Assembly: GCA_010645155.1 (NCBI GenBank)
Contig: CM021318.1
Location: forward strand, 10,037,154 to 10,101,153
From: Tigriopus japonicus
Lineage: Eukaryota; Arthropoda; Copepoda; Harpacticoida; Harpacticidae
Length of the DNA: 64,000 nucleotides
Direction of reading: 5' to 3'
Shown: in pieces, positions 20,137-30,981 of the stretch
Position numbering within the stretch: the first letter of the stretch is position 1
Layout: the number at the start of each line of letters is the position of its first letter
Notes under the pieces: generated by a model
Database searches by the model: none
Told to the model about the DNA's origin: nothing
What the model saw: the letters and a program-made list of their open reading frames with translations, nothing else
Program-made: the position numbers and the translations under genes

Positions 20137-21650
20137 ACCGCTACAAGGAATGGGATTCCCTGTAAAGAGAGTTAATCATTATTATAGTTTCAATAATTAA
20201 TGTTTATATGAAATTTGATCTACCAATGAGTTACTGTTGGCAGATCTATACAACCCTTTTATAGTGGGTTGGTCAGGAATTGTTTTTAAAAATTTGTCCA
20301 ATCCTGCCTTAAATGCTGTTAGAGGATCAGCTCCTACATATTCCCGACGAAGGCAAATAGGCAACAAATTGAACAATGAAGGAGCCCGATAAAGAAGAGA
20401 GGAGGACTTCATTGTTCGAACTAGCCTTGATTCCCTAGGATTTGGAGGTGCTCTCAGAGCGCACGTAAAACCTCTACGATCGCTACAACCGATCTCAAAT
20501 CCTGGGTTAGGACAGAGCCCATGAATGCTCTTGAAGACATACAGTATCAGATACCTTTCATATCTTCTCTGAGTACTGTACAACCCTAACTTCTGAAGCC
20601 TCTCCCAATACGAGAGCTCTCTCATTCCTGTGATGTTCCTAGTAAAACATCTTTGGACCTGCTCGACCTTTTCAAACCTGCTGAACTCATTGGAGCCCAA
20701 ATGGGTGAGGCATATTCAAGATGCGGCTGAACAATCGACTTGTACAGAGTTAGCATTGTAATACTATCTATCTCTCGACTTGAAAGTGCGATAGATCCAG
20801 CCGCACGTTTGAAATGCCTTCCCCACTTTCAACTGGATATGCTCATCAAACTTTCCATCATCTTGGACGACAACTCCCAAATCTCTCATGGAAGATACCT
20901 GCTCAATATCACAACCTCCATTGTCTTTGAGTGGAACATCTAATTTTGACGCCCCATACGTCATTGCGCGGAATTTCATCCCGTTCAATGCCATATTACT
21001 CTCACCAACCCCTAGAGTAGATTTTCTCCAAGTCCTCAACTAAACATTTCGAGGCCTGACCATTCCTTCCACAAACTAATTTTGTGTCATCAGCATATGA
21101 AGAAATACTGGCTTTTGTTCTAAACTTCTAAAGAGGAGCAATAAAGAGCATAAACAAGAGCGGACCTAAACTTGAACCTTGCGGAACACCTGACTTGACA
21201 TCATACATGCCGCTAAAAGATCCTTCGACTTTAACTATTTGCTTCCTTTCGCTTATGAAACTATCAATCCAAGTCAGGACCTTACCCTGGACCCCTAACT
21301 CTTTGAGTTGATCGAGCAAAAGACCATGATCTACCTTATCCAAGAATAATCTTGGCTGCCTTCCAAATTTGGAAAGAATCACCTACGTTGGTATTGAAAA
21401 AAAGCTTACAATAACTTGATTTGGCATCCTTTATACATTTGCAGTAAATATTTGCGTATGTTCTTAATTCCTTTTTATTTTCTGCAGTATGATTTTTTTG
21501 AAATATTGTGAATAGTCTTTGCTTTTGCCTTGAGGAGTTAAGCAGTCCTAGAGTCAACCAAGGGTTTTGGTTGTTCGATGCGGTGTTACGCTTGCTTTCC
21601 TTCAATTATAGCGCCTAAAGCCTCGAAAGCATCAGACAGTTGCCGTGAGA
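20137..21650 (-). pseudogene. Second LINE copy with intact YADD box but frameshifts
   Basis: Minus-strand order: 21605-21350 encodes a region ahead of the RT (NPWLTLGLL...). 21370-21128 is RT core with DKVDHGLLLDQLKELGV and GVPQGSSLGPLLFMLF. The YADD box is read at 21097-21086, in another frame after a break near 21125. 21039-20764 follows with LNGMKFRAMTYG and DLGVVVQDD. 20700-20197 is the C-terminal tail (CFTRNITGMRELSYWERLQ ... LLPICLRREYVGADPLTAFK). The copy is nearly full length over the RT and tail but is disabled by frameshifts. The region around 21350 also looks like an internal junction (LFLDKVDHG directly after KFGRQPR). Confidence 0.85.
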
Positions 21651-21808
21651 AATTCGAGAACGCCGCAACCAGATCATGTTTGGAGATGCTCCAACTCACA
21701 GACTGCAGAGCCTTTCAAAGATTTTCAATATTACGTACTTTTGCACTCCTGTAGTGATTCAAAATAGGCTCTTGCGACTTGACGTACCTTTTTGCAAGGG
21801 GCGTAAAG

Positions 21809-22914
21809 CAGGGTTGGTCAGGGGGATTATCCCCTCCAAAAAGAGTCCCGTTTATCCCCCTTGGGATAAACGGGATTTTCCTTCAAGCAGTAAAAGGGAT
21901 AAACGGGATAAACGGGATTTTCCTACTTTTCAAGCTTTTTTCCTACTTTTCACGCTTTTTTCCTACTTTTCAAGCATTTTTTCTTACTCTTCAAGCATTT
22001 TTTCCGACCTTAAAAGCATTTTTTTCTTGCTCTTCAAGCATTCTTACCTTAAAAGCAATTTTCTCTTACTCTTCCAGCATTTTTTCTTACCTTAAAAGCA
22101 TTTTTTCTGTCTTCAAGCATTTTATCCTATCTTAAAAGCAATTTTCCTACGTTTCAAGCATTTCTTCCTCATTTCTATAATTATTCACAAATTTCTGTAA
22201 CAGTATATTACCCACAAAATCTCAATTTTTTCAATTAAGTCCCACACAAAAAATGATTTCCATTAATACAATGAAAGCTCCTAGGTTTTTAGCTTTTATT
22301 TGTTTGTGTTTCCGAAGTCAAAACGCAGCTTTGCAGCTGCAATCTGATATACGGAGGCTGTCTGCTCTGTAGGAATATTGCAGGGTTAGTTGGGGGACTT
22401 TTTCATCCATAAAGCGTCCTGTTTTTTGGGATTAACGGGATTTTCCTCCAAGGAATAACAGGGATAAAGGGGATTTCCCTCCTTTATCAAACAAATTCCC
22501 CTTATTTCTAGAAATTACTTCATTTTTGTGTCTCTGTATTACATTCACTGAGCATGAAGTTTTCTTACCTCAATATCTTCAACTGTGGAAGACTTCAATT
22601 TCATCACCACTCGACAAGTATTGTCAATTGTAACATGTTTTTTGAGTTTGATAATATATAACAATTATTTCTGTTATATATCTGTTAAATATTGTAAATA
22701 TGTCAAAATCGGAACAAAATTTGCTTTATTTCGTTTATCCACCGGTTCATCCCGTTTATCCTCCCATTTATCCCGTTTATCCCCCCATTTATCCCGTTTA
22801 TCCCCCAATTTATCCCGTTTATCCCCCAATTTATCCCGTTTATCCCCCAATTTATCCCGTTTATCCCCGGGTAAAGGGGATAAATCGAAAAAGTTGATCC
22901 CCCGACCAACCCTG
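21809..22914. mobile_element. hAT-type non-autonomous element, CCCGTTTATCC motif family, with 8-bp TSD
   Basis: The left end CAGGGTTGGTCAGGGGGAT and the right end (inverted CAGGGTTGGTCGGGGGATC) form TIRs. GCGTAAAG at 21801-21808 and 22915-22922 is a perfect 8-bp duplication. The right arm is a run of cccgtttatccccca-like units (22740-22870); the left arm repeats ttttcctacttttcaagcat. A second, internal TIR-like start (cagggttagttgggggac) at 22381 suggests a nested or composite copy. The Pro/Tyr-rich ORFs here are translations of the repeat and not genes. Confidence 0.92.
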
Positions 22915-23231
22915 GCGTAAAGAGACCAAGGTGGTCACTTATTATGTCGCAAAGTAAGATTCCACATTTGGCGCTTGTTTTACGGTTTGAAAATATGTTA
23001 TCCGTTTGTGCTTTGGATTTTGTTGTTATCCTTGTTTCCTCGTTGTGCTATCTTTATGTTCACATTCAATTTGTGGGAAACAAAAGGCACAACAAAAAAT
23101 TCGACCGAAGCTACCAAAACAGATAAGCAATGGAACAAATGGATTTTGACAGAGAAATCGGAAAGTTTTGGTCGTAAGGACATTCAAAGAGCAATATTTA
23201 AACATTTCGTTATCAAAATGGTTGGGCAAGG

Positions 23232-23355
23232 TTCAAAACATGACTTTTCTGCGATATCTTGCTTGTCCCTGAATAAATTGCTTCCAATGTTAAATTGGGT
23301 TATTGGTGGTTTTAGTTTGCCATCATATCTAAGAATAGTCTTACCGACAGACTGA
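23232..23355 (-). pseudogene. LINE fragment (same family as 17.98-20.11 kb)
   Basis: Minus-strand translation contains RYDGKLKPPITQFNIGSNLF followed by RDKQDIA, matching the N-terminal piece of the LINE near 20.0 kb. It is cut off by the hAT-type element starting at 23360. Confidence 0.65.
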
Positions 23356-23359
23356 TTAT

Positions 23360-24749
23360 TAGGGACGGGCAAATATGGTAAAAAGATTTTTGGTAACATA
23401 AACCCATTTTTCCGCACTTTTGCACTTTTCACCTTTATTTGCACTTTTTATTTACGTTTTTGGCCAAAATTGACAAATTGTTAAGAAAATGTAGTGGCTT
23501 TTGAAAGAATTTTTAGTTTCAAGATCAAATTTTGAACTAGTTGAAAAAGCTTGCATTTGCAATCAACCATTATTAGCACCTTGAAGAAATATGTGCATTT
23601 CAGATGCAAACCTCACACTTTATTCACCATCTTGCTTTAACTATAACATCCTGTTTACTAAACTAAAGATTAGACAAAAGAATCTCATTGCATGCAACCA
23701 ACAAATAGCAAACCTAAAGAAACTCATTGCATGCAACCAACAAATAGCAAACCTAAAGAAACTCATTGCATGCAACCAACAAATAGCAAACCTAAAGAAA
23801 CTCATTGCATGCAACCAACAAATAGCAAACCTAAAGAAACTAATGTTTTGGTAATGGAAGGATCTACAAACAATATAGATTGCAGAATTAGGTTTGCTTC
23901 CTACAAAGATCGCTATTTCTAAAAAGGGCCGTCCGTTATAAACTTAAAATCATCAAGCTAAGGATACATCAATGCAGCAGTACACATTTTTTAATTGACT
24001 CGAAGATATTACCTTTAAGTTCCAAAAGTATTTGAGAACAGTTTTGATGTGATGAGACAATGAATGCCACATTTGAAATTGAGTTCTGGTAATTAGGCCA
24101 TGGGTCAAATATTGAAGTAATGCCACTAAAAACATGTTTAAAACACATTTATGACTATTTTCTTTGATCTAATTGTTAGGCACACGTGGGTATTTTTCTG
24201 TTCAATTTTGAATGTCTATTTTTGAAGGACAAAATTGGAGTGATGTAAAGCCATAAAAACAATTGCTAAATATATTTCGACAAATTTTAGGTACATACAT
24301 CCACGAGACTACCTTAGGAATGAAAATTTCAGAAGAATGTTGAATAGAGTATTTTTTATGACTCTACATCCTTTTTGCTAGTGACCTTGTTAAAAGAACT
24401 CTATTACTTGTGCGGCATTGTCTCTTCACCTCAAACTGGTCTCAAATGTCTTGAGAACTTGTAAATGACTTCTCCTGCTCAATTAAGAGCCGTGGGTACT
24501 CCATGAATGACGTTTTAAGTCCAAATGCAAGTTGTTTGCTCTTTTTAACATTTATTTGCACTTTTTTGACATTTATTTGCTCTTTTTTGACACTTATTTG
24601 CTCTTTTTTCGACATCTATTTGCTCTTTTTTGACATTTATTTGCACTTTCAACATTTTTCTGCACTTTGTTTTGCACTTTTGGGCACATTTTTTTGCAAC
24701 TTTTGGTAACTAAAAGGGTAAGATTATTTGCACTTTCTGCCCGTCCCTA
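23360..24749. mobile_element. hAT-type non-autonomous element, TTATTTGCAC motif family, with 8-bp TSD
   Basis: The ends TAGGGACGGGCA and TGCCCGTCCCTA are exact inverted repeats. CTGATTAT at 23352-23359 and 24750-24757 is a perfect 8-bp duplication. The right arm (24540-24740) is a run of ttgacatttatttgcactttt-type units, mirrored weakly in the left arm (23410-23450). The interior holds a 39-bp tandem repeat (23684-23840). No transposase is encoded. It appears to have landed next to a LINE fragment. A related left end is at 63644. Confidence 0.93.
23684..23840. repeat. 39-bp tandem repeat, four copies
   Basis: A unit beginning ctcattgcatgcaacca and continuing acaaatagcaaacctaaag is repeated four times with almost no divergence. 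Because 39 is a multiple of three the array stays open in several frames, giving a 13-residue repeat (CNQQIANLKKLIA). There are no spacers, so it is not CRISPR-like. It lies wholly inside the hAT-type element. Confidence 0.92.
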
Positions 24750-24771
24750 CTGATTATATATGATTTATTTC

Positions 24772-24840
24772 TGTCATTGCCAGATCTGCCAACAGTAACT
24801 TGTTGGTAGACCAAATATCATAAGCATGTTGTAATATATA
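24772..24840 (+). pseudogene. LINE 3'-end fragment
   Basis: The phrase cagatctgccaacagtaact..ttggtagaccaaat corresponds to the 3' end of the LINE at 20.2 kb in the opposite orientation. Only the last codons and 3' UTR are represented. Confidence 0.6.
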
Positions 24841-24861
24841 AATGATATAATGTAAAAATTA

Positions 24862-25000
24862 TAGTGATGGACCGAAAGGGTTCATAAGCAAAACGGAAAG
24901 TTTCGGCCGAAAGAGGGCTTAACCGAAACCGGACCTGAAAGCACTTGACTGCAAAATTACATAAATGCAAAATGCACTTTCCATGGACAAAACACTTTCC
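24862..25000. mobile_element. Truncated TAGTGATGGACC-family element
   Basis: It begins TAGTGATGGACCGAAAGGG and continues with gttcataa..gaaagtttcggccgaaag..accgaaacc, matching the element at 27784-28101. No right end was found. Confidence 0.65.
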
Positions 25001-26247
25001 GAGGACATTTCCATTTCAAACAATTCAAATAGAGATCCAATCATTAGGTTCAAAGATGGCAGCCCATGAACGTGTTTCTTTGATCTATCAAAGATACCCT
25101 CAAATCAAACTTACTAGTTTTACCTATGATGGATACATTATGTTGTACAACATTTTTGGCGACAGGAACGAACAAAGACTCCATTTACAAATCTTTTTTC
25201 CTCTCTTCCGCTCTTCCTAGGCCGCTTTTGAGCATTACCGTATTCCGAACGAACGCAGCTTCTTGAGCAGATGCATCCCCATTTAAGTAGGGCGAATAAG
25301 CGCATTGAGTCACTGCGCTCTTGTTCTCTCTGTCTGGCTCAATAATTTCCCACGCCCAAGCTGGAACTGGTTTCTTTGAGTGCATTGGTGCACAAGATCA
25401 GAAAGAATTCGATTTTGCCCTAGAAAAATTATTCTCTTTGTCAAAAAGAAACTAATCGTAGCGTATGAAAATCAGATCTTATCAATTGTTGCAATCATTC
25501 GAAGAATGAATGAATTTCAAATGATTGTCAAATGGTATACACAGTATATGTCAACGAATTAATATTTTGATTGCTTTTCTATTCAGTGATTGAAGTTGAA
25601 TATTGAGTAGTTTAGACACAAAATTAGGTGAGTTGCTGAGGGCATCAAGAAGTACTGGAGGAAGTTAAAAAAAGATAAAAATTTAAATGACCAAGCGAAC
25701 GACCCAGAGCACCAGCTGCTCTATTGAGCTCTACGATCGAGGTTCAAGTGCTGAGACAAAAGTAGGTCGGATGTTAACTGGACTTATTCTGATTTTTCAA
25801 TTATGGGCGGATTGGCTTTGTTAGCTGATTGAACGACAGTTTCGTAGCGAGGAACTTGTCCCCAGAAGATTAGATGAAGAAACTTCTTCGTATTGCTTCG
25901 TTTTTTCTACCTTTCTCGTCCAGATAAAATTGTCTAATTCAGATTATATTAGTCGTTTTAAGTCAAAGTGTTCAATTCTTTTGGAATTTTCTTAGATTTT
26001 AGCCTCATAGCTCATTTTCTTCAAATCTTCTTTCAAACACCTTAGGAAAGAGTTTAAAAGAAATCATCTCCAGTTGCTTTTTTACGCAAACAAGGAAGCC
26101 TTTACATTGATCAAACAAATTGTGCGGGCGATTTTAGCCTTACAGTATTGTTTGATTCACTTACCACATTTTTATAACTTCAAGAAGTATTCAAATAATT
26201 TTAACTTCAACTTGTTTCTACATTTTCTACACCAACTATAATTGTAG
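25001..26247. other. Intergenic stretch, nothing recognised
   Basis: No supported gene was found. ORFs here are below 92 codons and lack motifs. A tRNA-like phrase near 25690-25740 was considered and not accepted. Confidence 0.4.
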
Positions 26248-26800
26248 CATGGATTTTTAATACCACTACAAGGAATAGGATTCCTTTCTCACTCCAAAGA
26301 GAGTTAATGATTAATATAGTTTATAAATTACCGTTTATATGAAATTTGATCTACCAATGAGTTACTGTTGGCAGATCTGTACAACCCGTGAATAGTGGTT
26401 TGGTCAGGAATAGTATTTAAAAATTTGTCCAATCCTGCCTTACCTGCTGTTGGAGCAATGGTGTGCAAACTTATTTTGCAGTGGGTCAAATTGGCCAGAC
26501 CGTTGGCGCTCGTGGCCACTCCATCCAAAACAGCAAATAATTTCTAGTATAAAATTCAAGGGCTATGCTAAAATCATGCTGCGGGCCACAGTCTATTGAA
26601 AATGACAGATCCTCTCGCGGGCCACGCGAAATCAGCTCGCGGGCCACATTTGGCCCACGGGCCAGGGTTTGCACACCCCTGTGTTAGAGGATCAGCTCCT
26701 ACATATTCCCGACGAAGACTAATGGGTAACAAATTGAACAATGATGGAGCCCGATAAAGAAGAGAGGAGAACTTCATTGATCGAACTAACATCGATCGAA
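26248..26800 (-). pseudogene. LINE tail fragment split by a small hAT-type element
   Basis: 26248-26455 and 26690-26800 together match the minus-strand LINE tail and 3' UTR at 20137-20410 (QISYK, TIPDQ, GADPLT, LLPISLRREY). The 26456-26681 element and its duplicated target interrupt it. Confidence 0.8.
26456..26681. mobile_element. 226-bp hAT MITE nested in a LINE
   Basis: The ends CAATGGTGTGCAAAC and GTTTGCACACCCCTG are inverted repeats, with an interior of cgcgggccac and ttggcccacgggcc phrases typical of Charlie-like hAT MITEs. The flanks TGTTGGAG (26448-26455) and TGTTAGAG (26682-26689) are an 8-bp duplication with one change. The intact LINE at about 20322 has a single tgttagag at the same place. 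Confidence 0.9.
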
Positions 26801-27783
26801 CATTAACTTTTAGCTTTTCAGTCCCTCTTTGCACTGGAAATGCCGGGTCAAGTTCTCGCGCCCCTTTTATCAAATGTATTGTATTTTTTTGTTTACGCTA
26901 ACATTACTAACCATGAAGGTATTGTAACTAAATGTCCATATTTAAGGCCATCTTGTTCTTGCTTCATGAAAAAACGGTTAATTATAAAAGAGTATTGTTA
27001 CTCGAACAATCAGAGAACTCGGCCAAGATGTTTGTGAATAAGTGAGGCTTCCATTAATTGATTCTCTTGACGAAACAAACTTTTGATCAAGGGATTTTCA
27101 ACAAGATTATCCTAAGAAGAGAAATTTTACAAGTGGAATGCATTTGTGAGTTGTACCTACCTGTTTCCTTCACATCAAGTTGTTTGGGCTCTTTTTACAG
27201 GTTAAAACCTTCCACAATTTCTTGTTTACCAAAACAGTCAAAAAATATCCATCAAGTAAAAGGTAGCTCAAAAGCCCGACGGCATTGTCGCATTGTCGTC
27301 AATTTATTGGTGGGTGAATCTAGAGCGTCTCTAGGTGAATCTATTGTTAGAACATGCGTAGTTAGACTGGCTCTGGCTTTTGTTGTGAGTATTGCTGAGC
27401 TGTTCCAAATGGTTCCCTGCCGCAAGAAGCTTGTCAAAAACAGCTCTACTCCGTGATCCATCCAGAGATCAGGGATCAGAATCACAACCAGAAACAGCTG
27501 ACCTAAGAAGAATTGGGAGATTACGAATTGTCAGAAATCTGAGCCTTCACTCATCGACGTTCAGCAATTCAGTCGTGCTCTTTTCGATCAAACTGATAGA
27601 GGGTCTTCATAAACAAGAGGAGGCTTATGATAAAATGTCGGTAATTGACAAACTGTGACGAAACATGTCCCTTAATCTCTCTGTGTTCTCATAAGAATGG
27701 TTTAACTTTAAAAAGCCTATCAATGTCAATAAAATCTTATTTTTGGAAGGCAACTATTTCTTGTCTTTTTAATTAAGGATTAA

Positions 27784-28101
27784 TAGTGATGAACTGAAAG
27801 GGCTCATAACCGAAACCGAAAGTTTCGGCCGAAAGAGCGCCTAACCGAAACTGAAACCGAAAGCAGTTGCCTACAAAATTGTGTAAATGCAAAATTCTAC
27901 TCAATAATTTAAATTGCTCATGTGTTCGATGTTGGGTTGTCACAATTTTTTGAAAAATCGGAAAACTTAAATTTCAGAGGTTTTATAACGAATTTGTTGT
28001 CAAACTCTATCTTTCATAGTGCAGGTCTGCTTTCGGTTTCGGTAGGCATAACCGAAATCGAAACCGACATTTCGGGCGCAAGTGCTTTTGGTCCATCACT
28101 A
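27784..28101. mobile_element. TAGTGATG-family non-autonomous element (318 bp)
   Basis: The left end TAGTGATGAACTGAAAGG and the right end (inverted TAGTGATGGACCAAAAGC) are TIRs. The subterminal DNA consists of aaccgaaaccgaaag phrases on both sides. I see no clear target duplication. Relatives are at 24862, 62338-62580 and 63879. Confidence 0.75.
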
Positions 28102-28249
28102 ATAAAAAGGTAACACTTCTTTGTATTGTCACGTACACCATCAAGAAAATGATATCATTGTGCAATCTGCAACATATTTTTTATCGTTTTAGTTGCGTTG
28201 CATACCATTTCACCAGTGTTGGGGATTAAATTACTTGAACAGTGTAATT

Positions 28250-28498
28250 CAGGGATAGTCAACCGGTGGGCTGCAGCCCACATATGGGCCCAAGGGTGGT
28301 CTTTGATGGGACCTGGAGCTATGGGTAAAGTCCAAATTAGTGGGTCCTCGAGACATCCACAGCACTGTACTTGTGGGCCCAAAGCTCTTTGATCGTTAAC
28401 TTGTGGGCCCATGAACCTACCAACGTCTGTTTGGTGGCCCCTGACAACATGTAATACAATTGCGTGGGCCTTGTCCCAGAAGTGGTTGCCGACCCATG
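28250..28498. mobile_element. Small hAT-like MITE rich in GGGCC
   Basis: The left end CAGGGATAGTCAACCGGTGG and the right end (inverted CATGGGTCGGCAACCACTT) resemble hAT termini. The interior repeats gtgggccc phrases. The flanks gTGTAATt and aTGTAATc share six central bases, a possible decayed 8-bp duplication. Confidence 0.6.
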
Positions 28499-30242
28499 AT
28501 GTAATCGATTACAATAATGTCGCTAAAAATGTAATTCATCGCCAAAAACAGCGTCAGAATATGTGATTGACTTATATTTCAATTACATGGCAATTATTTT
28601 TTCGCAAATAACTAAAACACAATTGCTTGGTCAAAACAGAGTTAGCAAAGAAATGCTTGCTACTTTTCAGTAGCATTGCAATGGACCGACGTCCGCTCAT
28701 GCAGGTACAAGGACTGAAAGGCTTTATTGAGAGCTCGGAAAATTAAATATTGAATGTCTTAAAACCACTAAACCACTATTTATTATAATTATTCGAGATA
28801 TTTAGTAATGTAAACTTTAACAAAATATCTCCATTATGATACTCTGATCATAAAATGAAATTATTACCTGTATTTCTCCAGCGACGTTCGTTCTCTAGTT
28901 TTGTTGAATTTGCTCTGAAATCATTTACCCCATTTCTCAATGTTTGCCAGAACATAGAAACAAGATGTTTTTGTTTGCACTTCTAAAATTTTCCAGCGCT
29001 TTTTTTGTGCCAGAAAACGTGGTTGATTAATTTAATCAAATTTTGCAAGTTGAATAAGTGGTCTTGTGACCCGAAAATGTGCACACTGAAGGTAAAACAG
29101 CCACTTTGGAAGGGCACCGGAGGTAATAGTGAGTTTATTATGGGAGATCGAATTTTTGAAAAATCATATGATGTCTGTTTTTGGTTCTTGACGCTTGATT
29201 TCACTCTCAGACTTCGAGCAGACATTAATTTTGTGGCCCAATAATTAAAATGGAACAGGGGAACAGAAAAGATATGCAAAATAACAAGCAAAACTTAAAG
29301 CTGACTCTTCTACAAGTTTCTTTAGTGTGAGCTAGCAATCAACCAATTAAAAGTATTTCGCAATTATTCACATTTAAAAAAAAAACGGAGTTTTTGGCAA
29401 CAATATTTATATTTCAAGAAGAGAAGTTTTTGGTTCAAAATATATCTGCGTTTCAATTATATTTATATTTAGCTTGCCTGCTTTTGGTTTGTAAGGTCTC
29501 CTGAAAAACAAAATTTTGGCCGAAAGCTCTGTAGGCTCATTGTATTATTGTATTCAGATAACCAAAGACATAAAAATATGTGCTTTTAACGATCGGCGAT
29601 AAAAAAATTAAGCTTAATTACGTTTTGGAGGTAAAAAGTTGGTTATCCCTCCGCAATGAGTCAAACAAGGCGCCCAAAATTCAGGATCCCCGGGCTAGAT
29701 AAACGCGTGTATCATTCCTCATAAGAACTTCCGATTTAGAGGCTGTTTTTGTCACACTAAAAACGTACTATTTTAGATCCTAATTCTCTGCCATTTTTTA
29801 GAGTTTTGAGATTAACTTGCAGTCTATTTTTATATTTTTATCATGAGGTATAGCTATGGTGCCTAGAAAAAACATGACCCTTTGTTTTTGTTTTTGTCAT
29901 GGAAAAACGTAACTTATTTTCGAAAACTTGTTTCCCGTTCAAGAACATTTTCTTATCTTACTGCAATAAAGCATTTCATATTCTTTAGTACATTAAACAG
30001 ACTTTTAGCGAGAAAATTGTTTTATTTGACTTTTTGGACAGTGGCTGGTTGTGTCTGCCACCTTCATTGATCTCAATTAGGCATTCTTTTGTTCTGGCAC
30101 TGATAAAGAGCAATGCTAGTTTAATAAGCCAAGTTAGAAGCAAGCCCTGATGACATTGGCTTTAGAGGGTGTACCTTACCACATCAAAATAAATTCTAAG
30201 CATTATCAATCTTCAAACCCCAAGGATGACCATCGGATAGAT
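28499..30242. other. Intergenic stretch, nothing recognised
   Basis: The largest frames (opposed ORFs at 28983-29291) show no motif. Nothing supports a gene or RNA here. Confidence 0.4.
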
Positions 30243-30981
30243 CAGGGGTTCGTAGACTATTTTGTTGAGCCAAGGGCCCCTTAGCGTTTCTTGAAAATCC
30301 AGACTCCCTTAACACACGCCCATTCACCCCCCCCCCCCTCAAAAATTGTTGACCTCAAACTGAAATTTTGTTGGAATTTGATGTGCAGATACGCATATTT
30401 TTCACGATAAATTGTGTTATACTCTGATGAGCTCTCAAACAATTGTGTTAAATTGTGCAGACAAGACGGTTGGTTGGTAAAAAGGTGCAAAAGTTTTACT
30501 TAAGTTGTTTTGAATTTTGAAAATGGACTTTAAAGTAAATTCACTTTGTGCCAATTTATGTCAGTTAATTAATTGTTCCAACTTCCACTGACAGTTGTTG
30601 AAACCATTTGTACCTTGAGAAAGATTGATCTTACACCAACATTGAATTACTGCACGTTTACCGTTGCATGTGAGCCTGTAAGGCTGATAAACGAGCATTC
30701 TGACCAAGAATGTCCGATAACCTGGGAATAGGAAACAACCACCATTGCTAAGTTTGAAGCATTTACATTCTAAGAACGTATTCCCGATTCACTTTCGGTT
30801 CCTTGATTTTGAAAATCATTAAATTGTTCTAGATCATCATTAAGCGGGAATTCTGGAATTAATCTTCACAATTATTTATAAACGCTACATTTTGATAGCT
30901 TCGCTCTTTTTTGACGCTTTTCAAAATTCTTCTGACCTCCTTTGGTGACCCTGGCGCAAAGTTTAAGAACTGCTACCCTAG
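30243..30981. mobile_element. Possible hAT-like element, ends only
   Basis: The left end CAGGGGTTCGTAGACTATTT and the right end (inverted CTAGGGTAGCAGTTCTTAAA) resemble CAGGGGTTC/CAGTGGTTC hAT termini. A gccaagggcccctt phrase lies inside the left end. No target duplication is evident, so the limits are tentative. Confidence 0.4.

Noticed and set aside
22585..22920. Proline/tyrosine-rich repeat protein (YPPIYPV units)
   Set aside because: It is the translation of cccgtttatcc motif repeats in the arm of a hAT-type element.
23684..23840. CRISPR-like direct repeats
   Set aside because: The units are strictly contiguous, with no spacers, and lie inside a eukaryotic transposon.
25683..25745. tRNA-like phrase (agagcaccagctgctctattgagctc...gaggttcaagtgct)
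   Set aside because: There is a B-box-like ggttcaag and a possible anticodon stem, but no acceptor stem pairing or convincing A box. It may be a SINE relic, but it is not supportable as a tRNA.
29683..29695. ggatccccggg, resembling a cloning polylinker
   Set aside because: Only two overlapping restriction-type sites occur, with no further vector sequence. This is compatible with chance.
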